From the NCBI GenBank assembly GCA_013286485.1, contig JABDFN010000012.1, forward strand, positions 1-32,807: a stretch of 32,807 bases of DNA. Reading direction: 5' to 3'. Origin of the DNA: Bacteroidota bacterium (GTDB taxonomy: Bacteria > Bacteroidota > Bacteroidia > Chitinophagales > Chitinophagaceae). The notes beneath the pieces are model-generated. The model was not told the origin of the DNA and did not search any database. It saw only the letters and a list, made by a program, of their open reading frames with translations. The translations under genes were made by a program, and so were the position numbers. Below are positions 9,210-16,756 of this stretch, in pieces (the stretch's first letter is position 1; each line of letters begins with the position of its first letter).

Positions 9210-9995
9210 TCATAATTTCAAACCCGACTTTTGCAGTTTCATTTTATTTAATATTTCGGATATCTTTTGTTTGGTATGCAATGCAAAATCAGCCTGCATC
9301 ATCCAGTCATAGTATTGCGGCTCTGCAGTAAATACATCTTCCACTTTTTTGCCTTTATATTTGCCAAAATTAAATACAGGGCTTCCGTCCTTCATTACAA
9401 TCCTGCGGGCATAATCTACATACTGCTCGGTATTTGAAAAATCACTCAGGTTCTTTACATCTTTAGACATATCAGCATACTTATCCAGCTGAGCTTCCAA
9501 CACCTCAATAGTAGCCTGTATATCTGCCTCAGCACTATGTGCTTTCTCCAACTGCTTGTTGCAATAAAAATTATAGGCAGCACTAAGTGTGCGGCTTTCC
9601 ATTTTAAAAAATATCTGCTGCACATCAATCATATGCCTTTCTGTAAAATCTATGTTTACACCCGCACGCAAAAATTCTTCTGCTAACAGTGGCAGGTCAA
9701 ATCTGCTCGAATTATAGCCGGCAAAATCGCTGTTCTTCATCCAATCATATAAATGGTGTGCGATCTGTTTAAAAACCGGACAATCTTTTACATCCTCATC
9801 CCTTATACCATGTATAGCCGTTGCTTCCGCAGGTATAGGCATACCCGGGTTCAGGCGTTTTATATAGCTGTCTTTTTTACCGTCCGGGCTAAGTTTTATC
9901 ATTGCCAGTTCCACTATCCTATCCTTTGCATGATCTACACCTGTGGTTTCAAGATCAAAAAAAACGATAGGGCGTTTTAATACAAGTTGTGCCAT
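9210..9995 (-). CDS. DEDDh 3'-5' exonuclease domain protein with C-terminal DUF3820-like tail
   Basis: A 261-residue DnaQ-type exonuclease. The five catalytic residues can be placed: Asp14 and Glu16 in FFDLETTG, Asp100 in SSRFDLPLL, His153 and Asp158 in KAHSAEAD. It should remove nucleotides from 3' ends of DNA or RNA with two metal ions. After the nuclease domain (about 1-175) the tail (about 205-240) reads FNFGKYKGKKVEDV followed by YYDWMM, which resembles the small DUF3820 fold. This fusion is common in Bacteroidota in my memory. It is not the replicative proofreading subunit by context. It lies 16 bp downstream of mpl and 66 bp upstream of the GT2 gene, so an mpl-exonuclease-GT2 operon is likely. 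Confidence 0.9.
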   Translation of the reverse strand: MAQLVLKRPIVFFDLETTGVDHAKDRIVELAMIKLSPDGKKDSYIKRLNPGMPIPAEATAIHGIRDEDVKDCPVFKQIAHHLYDWMKNSDFAGYNSSRFDLPLLAEEFLRAGVNIDFTERHMIDVQQIFFKMESRTLSAAYNFYCNKQLEKAHSAEADIQATIEVLEAQLDKYADMSKDVKNLSDFSNTEQYVDYARRIVMKDGSPVFNFGKYKGKKVEDVFTAEPQYYDWMMQADFALHTKQKISEILNKMKLQKSGLKL

Positions 9996-10011
9996 TTGAA
10001 AGTACTGTTTC

Positions 10012-11370
10012 TTACTGCGAACTTACACCATTCCAATCAATTCCATCAAAAGTGCCTGAGCTCATCAGCAAAAGGCATATAGGCTTGTTAGTATGGGTAA
10101 GTAATTGTTTTATTGTTGCCTCTAGTTTTATTTTATCATCTATCACCAATAATCCTTTATTCTTAAAATAGCCCTGTACAGTAGCGGGGTCTAAACCCGG
10201 TAGTCTTTTAAGCTCAAGCGCATGATGGCTGAAATACACCAAAGCATGATCCGCAGCATCCATACTGTGCGCGTATTCACTTAAAAATTGTTCGTTTAGG
10301 CTGCTATAGGTATGTAGTTCAAAACAAGCGATAAGCATATGTTGCGGATATGCTTCACGCACTGCATCCAGCGTAACTTTCAACTTTGATGGGGCATGTG
10401 CAAAATCTCTGTATGCAACAAGATTTTCCTTTTCAATGATTTTTTCAAGTCTTTTGGCAGCGCCCGTAAATGAGGCAATAGCTATATAACAATCTTTTTT
10501 GCTAACCCCCAATGCTTCGCAAACAGACACAGCTGCTTCAAGGTTTAATAAGTTATGTCTTCCAAATACAGACATTTTCAGTGGCCCAAATGTGGTATCT
10601 AAAATTGCTTCTCCATTTTCGTAATGAAATGGCGGCATGGAATAAGATCGTGCAATAAGATGAGAAGCTGTTGTCGATACAAGTTTTTTTACTTCTTCAT
10701 CCTCACTATTATAAAACAGGCTCGTAGCAGGTTTCATTCCCTTTAAATAGGTTTCAAATTGCTGCAGGTATATTTCATACGTTGGAAATACATTGATATG
10801 GTCCCAGGCAATACCACTTAATACACTTATATGCGGGTGGTAGAAAAATATTTTGGGGCGTTTTTCTTCTACCGATGCAGGATATTCATCACCTTCCAAT
10901 ATTATTATAGGCGCATCACTTAACTTCACAGACTGATCAAAACCTGCCACTTTAGCCCCAACCAAATAGTCAAAGTCCATTCCTCTATGCTTTAGTATGT
11001 GCATCACCATAGAAGTAATGGTGGTTTTTCCATGGCTGCCCGCTATTACAATTCTTTGCTTCTCTTTGCTTATCTCATATACATATTCAGGAAAAGAATA
11101 AATTGGCAATCCTATTTTTTTAGCCTCCAGCAATTCGGGATTATCAGCTTTTGCATGCATTCCCAATACTATGGCATGTATTTTGGTATCTATTTTCTCA
11201 GGATACCATCCTGTACTGGCAGGCAATAGCCCTGCCATTGCGAGATTGATTCTTGCCGGGTCGTTGATCTCATCGTCACTACCCGTCACCTCATAACCCT
11301 GCCTTTGGAGGGCCAAAGCAAGCTGGTGCATGATAGCTCCCCCTATGGCAATAAAATGTATATGCTTCAT
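10012..11370 (-). CDS. mpl: UDP-N-acetylmuramate:L-alanyl-gamma-D-glutamyl-meso-diaminopimelate ligase (Mpl)
   Basis: A 452-residue Mur ligase. Mpl joins recycled murein tripeptide to UDP-MurNAc in the cytoplasm, using ATP. The N-terminal Rossmann part has HFIAIGGAIMHQLA and VTGSDDEI; the ATP loop GSHGKTT is at 111-117; the central domain shows LEGDEYPAS and GIAWDHINVFPT; the C-terminal domain starts near RDFAHAPSKLKVTLDAVREAYP. The GGAIMH variant in place of GGxGMS and the RDFAHAP motif favour Mpl over MurC. It heads a likely three-gene minus-strand unit. Its promoter region is shared with the divergent small lipoprotein gene. Confidence 0.9.
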   Translation of the reverse strand: MKHIHFIAIGGAIMHQLALALQRQGYEVTGSDDEINDPARINLAMAGLLPASTGWYPEKIDTKIHAIVLGMHAKADNPELLEAKKIGLPIYSFPEYVYEISKEKQRIVIAGSHGKTTITSMVMHILKHRGMDFDYLVGAKVAGFDQSVKLSDAPIIILEGDEYPASVEEKRPKIFFYHPHISVLSGIAWDHINVFPTYEIYLQQFETYLKGMKPATSLFYNSEDEEVKKLVSTTASHLIARSYSMPPFHYENGEAILDTTFGPLKMSVFGRHNLLNLEAAVSVCEALGVSKKDCYIAIASFTGAAKRLEKIIEKENLVAYRDFAHAPSKLKVTLDAVREAYPQHMLIACFELHTYSSLNEQFLSEYAHSMDAADHALVYFSHHALELKRLPGLDPATVQGYFKNKGLLVIDDKIKLEATIKQLLTHTNKPICLLLMSSGTFDGIDWNGVSSQ

Positions 11371-11380
11371 GAAAAATTAT

Positions 11381-11388
11381 TATCTTCG
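11381..11388 (+). promoter_or_regulatory. Candidate -7 box (TATCTTCG) for the 47-aa lipoprotein
   Basis: The plus strand reads TATCTTCG, one mismatch from TAnnTTTG, 43 bases before the ATG at 11432. No clear -33 element. It lies two bases from the opposing mpl box. Confidence 0.3.
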
Positions 11389-11390
11389 TA

Positions 11391-11418
11391 CAAAAGTAAA
11401 AGAGGTTTTTACACCAAA
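11391..11418 (-). promoter_or_regulatory. Candidate mpl promoter (TTTG-N16-TACTTTTG)
   Basis: The minus strand has TACTTTTG (11398-11391), an exact -7 match, preceded by TTTG (11418-11415) with a 16-base spacer, a little short for the family consensus. It lies 21 bases before the mpl ATG. The box falls inside the 5' leader of the divergent lipoprotein gene. Confidence 0.4.
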
Positions 11419-11431
11419 GACAAAAATTATT

Positions 11432-11575
11432 ATGAAATTACGATCTAATTCCAGGCTCCTCGTTGCTGCAGTAGCTATATTGGCTTTGTCGTTCATGGCT
11501 TCATGCGCAGCTTCTAACAACCAAAAATACGGCTGCCCTAACCACTTGCATATTAGCGCCTTTTTTATCCGCTAA
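11432..11575 (+). CDS. Small lipoprotein, 47 residues, unknown function
   Basis: The ORF track starts this frame at 11330 inside mpl; the real start is very likely the ATG at 11432, giving MKLRSNSRLLVAAVAILAL, a textbook signal peptide ending in the lipobox FMASC (Cys25). After processing only 23 residues remain, with a second Cys in KYGCPNHLHI. It would be a lipid-anchored periplasmic or outer-membrane peptide. I do not recognise a named family. It is divergent from mpl, with opposed -7 boxes two bases apart, and convergent with the beta-barrel gene at 11672. The 96-bp gap after it has a weak hairpin (GACAG...CTGTC) but no clear terminator. Confidence 0.65.
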   Translation: MKLRSNSRLLVAAVAILALSFMASCAASNNQKYGCPNHLHISAFFIR

Positions 11576-11671
11576 TATCTTCTCTACGTTTTGCTAATAA
11601 AACTGTTTACCGACAGATATATACCTGTCACCTATTGTTATTTACAGAATTGTAACTGTTGTAACCGCCTG

Positions 11672-12313
11672 CTATAGAATAGCATAGCCGACATGCACTT
11701 GCAACTGTTTTGCCTGCCATGCCCCCGATACATCCGTATTATTTATGCTGGCAAACCCTATCACATACCGGGCTCCGAAATTGAGATGCAATGGCAATTT
11801 CAATTCTAACCCTATTACCCCTGAAGTATAGCCCGACTTGAAAAGATTTTTGGAGTCTTTTACCAGTGAATTCACATCATTTACTGATACTACACCACTG
11901 TATTGTGGCCCTACCTGCAACCACAATAAAGGGATCAATTTATATTGGAACAACACAGGTATATTCATATAGGTCACTTTGAAAGAACCATTTTTAGCAG
12001 AGTCAGCTGCGTTATTGTATAGACCGCTGAAGGCATCATAAAAGCTATGGCCGCTTACCCCATAATTCGATTGGCTAAAGAAAAATTCTATTTGTACACC
12101 CACTTTATGGGCCCTAAGACCTGCAAACGCACCCCCTAAAAAACTGGCTTTATATCCATTATCCCAATTATTGCCTGAAAGCTGTGCCAAGTTAGCGCCC
12201 AGTTTTAAACCCAGATCTAATTTAGGTATACTCACTTTTATAGGTTCTTGGGCTGAGGAAATTATCGGTAACAGCCATATAGCAATTAACAAAGCAATTC
12301 CTTTCTTTTTCAT
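11672..12313 (-). CDS. Outer-membrane beta-barrel protein (PorT-like)
   Basis: A 213-residue protein with a signal peptide (MKKKGIALLIAIWLLPIISSAQ) and alternating hydrophobic/polar strands of about ten residues, several with aromatic girdle ends (GGAFAGLRAHKVGVQIEFFFS, VTYMNIPVLFQYKLIPLLWLQVGPQYS). The last residues (LQVHVGYAIL) form a closing strand. This pattern fits the small beta-barrels of the PorT / outer-membrane-beta-barrel (PF13568) family common in Bacteroidota. Its role, if not a plain porin-like protein, is unknown. It is the only gene between bshC and the small lipoprotein, downstream of bshC on the same strand with a 60-bp gap carrying its own -7 box. Confidence 0.85.
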   Translation of the reverse strand: MKKKGIALLIAIWLLPIISSAQEPIKVSIPKLDLGLKLGANLAQLSGNNWDNGYKASFLGGAFAGLRAHKVGVQIEFFFSQSNYGVSGHSFYDAFSGLYNNAADSAKNGSFKVTYMNIPVLFQYKLIPLLWLQVGPQYSGVVSVNDVNSLVKDSKNLFKSGYTSGVIGLELKLPLHLNFGARYVIGFASINNTDVSGAWQAKQLQVHVGYAIL

Positions 12314-12327
12314 GATGCGATTTTTAA

Positions 12328-12335
12328 CAAATTTA
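12328..12335 (-). promoter_or_regulatory. Candidate -7 box (TAAATTTG) for the beta-barrel gene
   Basis: The minus strand reads TAAATTTG, an exact TAnnTTTG match, 15 bases before the ATG. No -33 TTTG at the expected place. Confidence 0.35.
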
Positions 12336-12353
12336 AGGCATTACTATTTATAC

Positions 12354-12371
12354 TCTAAAAAGTGTGCCAAA
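12354..12371 (-). promoter_or_regulatory. TTGGCAC element upstream of beta-barrel gene (sigma-54-like -24 half)
   Basis: The minus strand reads TTGGCACACTTTTTAGA. The TTGGCAC half matches the sigma-54 -24 element, but the -12 GC is absent, so a functional RpoN site is doubtful. A similar element precedes the beta-barrel gene at 32668. Confidence 0.2.
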
Positions 12372-12373
12372 AA

Positions 12374-13978
12374 TTAGTACTCCTGCTCTACAACAAGGAA
12401 TTCAGATTGGAATAGTAATATCCCCTCTTTTATAACATCAAAAAAACCAGGACCTTGCAATAAAAAATAAGGTGAAAAATTTTCAACTCTTTCCTGCAAG
12501 CTATTAGAAGGGAATAGTTGCTTCTTCAACCTGGAGACACGGGCTAATTGTTCCAGCATCTTTCTTTTTTCAGCCCGCATCATTTTCTTTTCAAGCGAGG
12601 CCAGTTGATTCTTCATTTTTGTAAGGGTGGCCTCTGCAGATTTTTTCAATGTTACATCTACATTTTCCGCTTTCAGTTGTAATTCTTTAAGTATAGCTTC
12701 AATAGCCAATGTTTCTTTATTAGTTTGCCAGTCAGTTTCGCTGTTTTTTCTAGCATAGCTTTTTACCAGTTCGTCTTCGGACTTAAAAATATCATGTATG
12801 CTATATCCAAGTTTATGTATCAGGCGCGCGTGTTCAGGTAATATCCACAAAACAGACTGTCTTAAAAATATCGCGGGATAAAAAACCTTATAGTGTTCAA
12901 ATAATGTTTTCAATTGCAGCCAATAGGCTACCTCTGACCCGCCACCTATAAATGCTACGTCGGGTAATATACTCTCCTGTAACAATCCCCGCAAAATTAC
13001 ATTTGGGCTAAACCTCTCAGGGTGTTCATCCAGCTCTTGCAGTAATTCTCGTTCTGTCCAACTAATATCTGTGTTCAACACTACCCAGTGCTTTTCCTTT
13101 CTCTCTATCCTTTCCCGTAATCCGTCTGTTAAATAGAAAAGATTTATTTCCCTTGGCTGCGCTTGCGCTTTATAATGCGCAGATAATTTTTCAATTTCTT
13201 TATTAACTATTGCATTTGATCGTTGATGTAACAGTTCATCTTTAAGTATAGGCAATATGCTTCTTTTAAATTCCTGTTCATCGGGGTTTATTACAATAAG
13301 GCCATATCGCCCAAACAATTCATTTACCAGGTACTGTGTAGCGCTCGCTATATTATCATGTTCCAGGTAAGTTTTATGTATAATATCTTTCAGTTGGTCA
13401 AAATTCGCACCGGGAGGGCCTAATAATTTAAAAAGTTCATTAAATAATTGCTTCAGCCCCTTGGTCCTCATACGCCCCACTGCTCCTTTTTGTCCGTTCC
13501 CATCCCAAACATAGGTATCATCTTTATAGCGAAATTTTCCCAATTCTTCCAGGTCATTATCCTCACTACCCATATAATAAACGGGGACAAAATACTTATC
13601 AGGATATTCTTTTTTCAGCTCTTCGGATAATTTGATGGCATGCAATATTTTATAAACAAAATATAAATAGCCGGTAAGCAGGTTGGGTTGATGCGCAGCG
13701 CAAACAGTAAATGTATTTTTATTCGCAAGTAGCTTTATATTTTCTGCTACCAGTTCGGATTTTTCCAGCCCCTCATATTGTTTATGGAGCATACTTACCA
13801 GCTTTACCCTGTCAATAGGGAAAGCAGCTCTTTGTTCAATAGCCTGCTTTATGCCTTGATCGTTAGTATTGTAACTATAATAACCATCTAAGCGTTTATC
13901 ACCTGCAAGATAATCGGTTACAAGGCCTGAAAAATAACCTGTTTCTTTATATGGAAGGTACCTGTATTGAAAGGGCAC
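12374..13978 (-). CDS. bshC: Putative cysteine ligase BshC (bacillithiol biosynthesis)
   Basis: A 534-residue protein that matches BshC, which adds cysteine to glucosaminyl-malate in the last step of bacillithiol synthesis in the cytoplasm. Seen: the N-terminal YLPYKETGYFSGLV, then AAHQPNLLTGYLYFVYKI and YFVPVYYMGSEDNDLEEL, and VAFIGGGSEVAYW in the core. A charged coiled-coil region (about 425-500, rich in Lys/Glu/Leu) precedes a conserved C-terminal ERVENFSPYF segment. Length is normal (about 530-540). The start is GTG at 13978 with no nearby ATG. No bshA or bshB is in the window. It is divergent from radC, about 110 bp apart. Confidence 0.95.
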   Translation of the reverse strand: MPFQYRYLPYKETGYFSGLVTDYLAGDKRLDGYYSYNTNDQGIKQAIEQRAAFPIDRVKLVSMLHKQYEGLEKSELVAENIKLLANKNTFTVCAAHQPNLLTGYLYFVYKILHAIKLSEELKKEYPDKYFVPVYYMGSEDNDLEELGKFRYKDDTYVWDGNGQKGAVGRMRTKGLKQLFNELFKLLGPPGANFDQLKDIIHKTYLEHDNIASATQYLVNELFGRYGLIVINPDEQEFKRSILPILKDELLHQRSNAIVNKEIEKLSAHYKAQAQPREINLFYLTDGLRERIERKEKHWVVLNTDISWTERELLQELDEHPERFSPNVILRGLLQESILPDVAFIGGGSEVAYWLQLKTLFEHYKVFYPAIFLRQSVLWILPEHARLIHKLGYSIHDIFKSEDELVKSYARKNSETDWQTNKETLAIEAILKELQLKAENVDVTLKKSAEATLTKMKNQLASLEKKMMRAEKRKMLEQLARVSRLKKQLFPSNSLQERVENFSPYFLLQGPGFFDVIKEGILLFQSEFLVVEQEY

Positions 13979-14090
13979 GCAATGAATTTGGCTGCTAAGT
14001 TAACAGTAGCTTCCCATAATTCCGATATATAGGGATAGGCTAACTTTATATGCATCAATTTTCATACCTTTCATTCACTACTATTATACA

Positions 14091-14774
14091 ATGGCTATTT
14101 CCATAAAAAACTGGGCAGAAGATGAGCGTCCACGTGAGAAAATGCTGCAAAAAACTGCTGCTGCGCTTACTGATGCAGAGCTTTTGGCAATACTCATATC
14201 CAGCGGTACAAAAGAAAAATCTGCTCTAGACCTCGCGCGTGAAATATTGGAAAAAGCAGGTAATAACCTGCAAGAACTGGGAAGATTAAGCGTATCGGAA
14301 TTGCAAAAAACAAAAGGCATTGGTAAAGCACGTGCCATAACTATAGCTGCAGCATTAGAGCTTGGCAGGCGCAGACAAACCGGCGAGGCATTACAACGAC
14401 CTTCTATAACAAAGAGTGCCGATGCTGCCGGAATTGTAATACCACTATTAAAAGATCTCAATCATGAAGCTTTCATAGTGCTATATCTGAATCAATCCAA
14501 CCGTGTTATCAAACATGAGATGGTGAGTAATGGCGGGCTTACCGGCACAGTTGCTGATACCCGCATTATTTTAAAAAATGCCTTGCTGTATAATTCAAAT
14601 CAAATAATAGTAGCCCACAACCATCCTTCTGGAAATAAAAATCCTAGTGCTGCTGACAAAGAACTGACCCGTAAACTAAAAGAAGCTGCTTCATTAATGG
14701 ATATAAAACTCCTTGACCACATTATTGTTTCAGGTACAGGATTTACTAGTTTAGCAGACGAGGGCTTAATGTAA
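14091..14774 (+). CDS. radC: RadC family protein (JAB/MPN domain)
   Basis: A 227-residue RadC. The N-terminal helix-hairpin-helix part (about 25-90) reads LTDAELLAILISSGT and TKGIGKARAITIAAALELG. The C-terminal JAB domain has the putative metal ligands: Glu126 in NHEAF, His176 and His178 in HNHPSGN, and Asp189. The name comes from early DNA-repair work that is now doubted; the metal site suggests a hydrolase, substrate unknown. It begins a plus-strand run; the gap to the Gfo/Idh gene is 70 bp. The upstream gap carries TACCTTTC, a one-mismatch -7 box. Confidence 0.95.
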   Translation: MAISIKNWAEDERPREKMLQKTAAALTDAELLAILISSGTKEKSALDLAREILEKAGNNLQELGRLSVSELQKTKGIGKARAITIAAALELGRRRQTGEALQRPSITKSADAAGIVIPLLKDLNHEAFIVLYLNQSNRVIKHEMVSNGGLTGTVADTRIILKNALLYNSNQIIVAHNHPSGNKNPSAADKELTRKLKEAASLMDIKLLDHIIVSGTGFTSLADEGLM

Positions 14775-14844
14775 ATATTTTATATATCTACCGTCTTTTC
14801 AGAAGTCTTAGAGTGCTGTTTTTTTATTTATCTTGCAAGGCAAT

Positions 14845-15831
14845 ATGCTTAAAATCGGGATATTTGGAGCCGGCCACCTCGGCAAGATTCACATGCAGCA
14901 GTGGCAGGAGATAAATGGTGTGCAACTGGTTGGTTTTTACGACCCTGATAATACCCAGGCAGCAACCGCGATAGCCCAATACCAGGTGCCCCGATATACA
15001 GATATTAATAGCCTCATAAATGCTGTAGATGCTGTTGATATTGTATCTATTACTACCACCCATTACGAAATAGCCAAACAGTGCATATTAAGTGGCAAAC
15101 ATGTTTTCATTGAGAAACCCCTTGCACATACCATAGAAGAAGGGCAAGAACTTGTACAATTGGTGCATGAAGCTAATATAAAATGTCAGGTAGGCCACGT
15201 AGAGCGTTACAATCCCGCTTTCCTGGCCCTTGGCGATCTGCCTTTACAGCCCATGTTCATAGAAGGTCACAGGCTGGCCCAGTTCAATCCACGGGGAACA
15301 GATGTAGCAGTGATACTGGACCTGATGATACACGATATAGATATCGTATTGCATTTGGTGAAGTCCCCGGTTAAACGCATTTCTGCCAGCGGCGTGAATG
15401 TACTAAGTGAAAATGCCGACATAGCGAATGCCCGAATAGAATTTGATAACGGCTGCGTGGCTAACCTTACTTCCAGCCGTATATCATTGAAGAAAATGCG
15501 CAAATTGCGCCTCTTTCAACGCGATGCCTATATTGGTATTGACTTCCTGGAAAAGAAAACCGAAGTCATTCGTATGAAAGAGCCCGGCATGCAAACAGGT
15601 ATGATGGATTTCCCTATTGAAATAGGCAATGGCAATACCAAGATACTATCTGTGCAAATGCCTGATGTAAAGCCCTCTAATGCTATTCGCATGGAATTAC
15701 AGGATTTTGCAGACGCCATTTTACAGGACAGGGATGTTAGAGTAAGTGTATATGATGGTTTCCAGGCTATGGATGTAGCCCACCAGGTAATGAAAAAAAT
15801 GAGTTTGCATAACGAGTTGCACAATGTTTAA
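14845..15831 (+). CDS. Gfo/Idh/MocA family oxidoreductase
   Basis: An NAD(P)-dependent sugar-type dehydrogenase of 328 residues from the ATG at 14845 (MLKIGIFGAGHLGKIH); the track start is a TTG four codons upstream. The Rossmann loop GIFGAGHLG is at the N-terminus, the family EKP motif appears in VFIEKPLAHTIEEG (about 90-103), and GHVERYNPAF and MIHDIDIVL mark the C-terminal substrate domain. Members oxidise or reduce sugars, inositols or UDP-sugars; the substrate here is not known. The lipoprotein gene follows after 36 bp and a polyprenyl sugar transferase 4 bp after that, so a role in making a sugar for surface glycans is plausible but inferred. Confidence 0.92.
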   Translation: MLKIGIFGAGHLGKIHMQQWQEINGVQLVGFYDPDNTQAATAIAQYQVPRYTDINSLINAVDAVDIVSITTTHYEIAKQCILSGKHVFIEKPLAHTIEEGQELVQLVHEANIKCQVGHVERYNPAFLALGDLPLQPMFIEGHRLAQFNPRGTDVAVILDLMIHDIDIVLHLVKSPVKRISASGVNVLSENADIANARIEFDNGCVANLTSSRISLKKMRKLRLFQRDAYIGIDFLEKKTEVIRMKEPGMQTGMMDFPIEIGNGNTKILSVQMPDVKPSNAIRMELQDFADAILQDRDVRVSVYDGFQAMDVAHQVMKKMSLHNELHNV

Positions 15832-15867
15832 TAGGTTATATCGTTATAATTTTAGATGAAGAATTAA

Positions 15868-16752
15868 ATGAAAAACATTTACATACTTTTTACTTTTTTT
15901 GCGGTTTTATTTGCAATTGAGTCCTGCACTATTATCAACCCCAAGGAGCCTACTCCTACTTATGTACATATAGATTCTTTTAAGTTTGTACCAGGTAATC
16001 TTTTAGTACAGGGTTCTTCTTCACACAAGATCACGAGCATATGGGTGTACTATAACAATGGCCCGGTAGGAGTTTTTGATCTGCCTGTAACATTTCCGGT
16101 TATAACAAGCGGCAACAGTGGCTTATTAACGATCGTGCCGGGCATATCTACAGACGGCATCACCGAATTCCAGGAGCAATACCCTTTTTATTACGGAGAT
16201 ACGTCTACCCTTACTACCAATGCGGGCCAAATAACAACATATATACCCAAAACAGGGTATACATCAGCTACTCATTTTAGAATTATTGAAGATTTTGAGA
16301 ATGGCAATAATTTTCAAAAGATAGCGGGAGATGATAGTATTGTTACCACTTCAGATAAAAGCCTTGTTATTGAAGGCGGGCACTCCGGCTATATTAATCT
16401 GCCTACAGCCGGTGATAGTTCAGAAAACATTAACGGCAAATTTTATCCCTTTGTTTCCGGCAATTCCTTTATTGAAATAAGTTATCGGAATTCTGCGCAA
16501 TTTGCTGTAGGTGTGTTAGTCTCTACCGATTCAAGCGGAAGCCAGCTTGTATCAACTTCACCCGAATACCTGATCGGTGTAAACCCCAGTGCTTCGATAA
16601 ATAAAATGTACATATCACTTTCAACAGAAGCTTCTAAATATCTTTCATTATTTCCGTCAGCCCAGTTTCGACTGGCAATAAAATCTGTTTTGCCCAATGG
16701 GCAAAGCAGTGGCTTTGTTATTGTAGACAACATAAAATACCTCACTAACTAA
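15868..16752 (+). CDS. Lipoprotein of unknown function, beta-rich
   Basis: A 294-residue protein beginning MKNIYILFTFFAVLFAIESC, a lipoprotein signal with Cys20 as the acylated residue. The rest is rich in Ser, Thr, Gly and short beta strands, with a jelly-roll-like look in the second half (IIEDFENGNNFQK, SFIEISYRNSAQFAVGV, GFVIVDNIKYL). I recognise no named family. It sits in tight order between a Gfo/Idh oxidoreductase and a polyprenyl glycosylphosphotransferase (4 bp to the next start), so it may be a glycan-assembly or export accessory at the periplasmic or outer-membrane face. That is inference from context only. Confidence 0.8.
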   Translation: MKNIYILFTFFAVLFAIESCTIINPKEPTPTYVHIDSFKFVPGNLLVQGSSSHKITSIWVYYNNGPVGVFDLPVTFPVITSGNSGLLTIVPGISTDGITEFQEQYPFYYGDTSTLTTNAGQITTYIPKTGYTSATHFRIIEDFENGNNFQKIAGDDSIVTTSDKSLVIEGGHSGYINLPTAGDSSENINGKFYPFVSGNSFIEISYRNSAQFAVGVLVSTDSSGSQLVSTSPEYLIGVNPSASINKMYISLSTEASKYLSLFPSAQFRLAIKSVLPNGQSSGFVIVDNIKYLTN

Positions 16753-16756
16753 CCGC

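Noticed and set aside
11330-11575. 81-residue version of the small lipoprotein starting inside mpl
   Set aside because: The first 34 residues overlap mpl antisense and hide the signal peptide; the ATG at 11432 gives a proper lipoprotein start.
12354-12371. Confident sigma-54 promoter
   Set aside because: The invariant GC of the -12 half is missing here and at 32621, so I kept only a low-confidence element call.
14084-14461. 125-residue minus-strand ORF opposite radC
   Set aside because: radC is a clear family match on the plus strand; this is a shadow frame.
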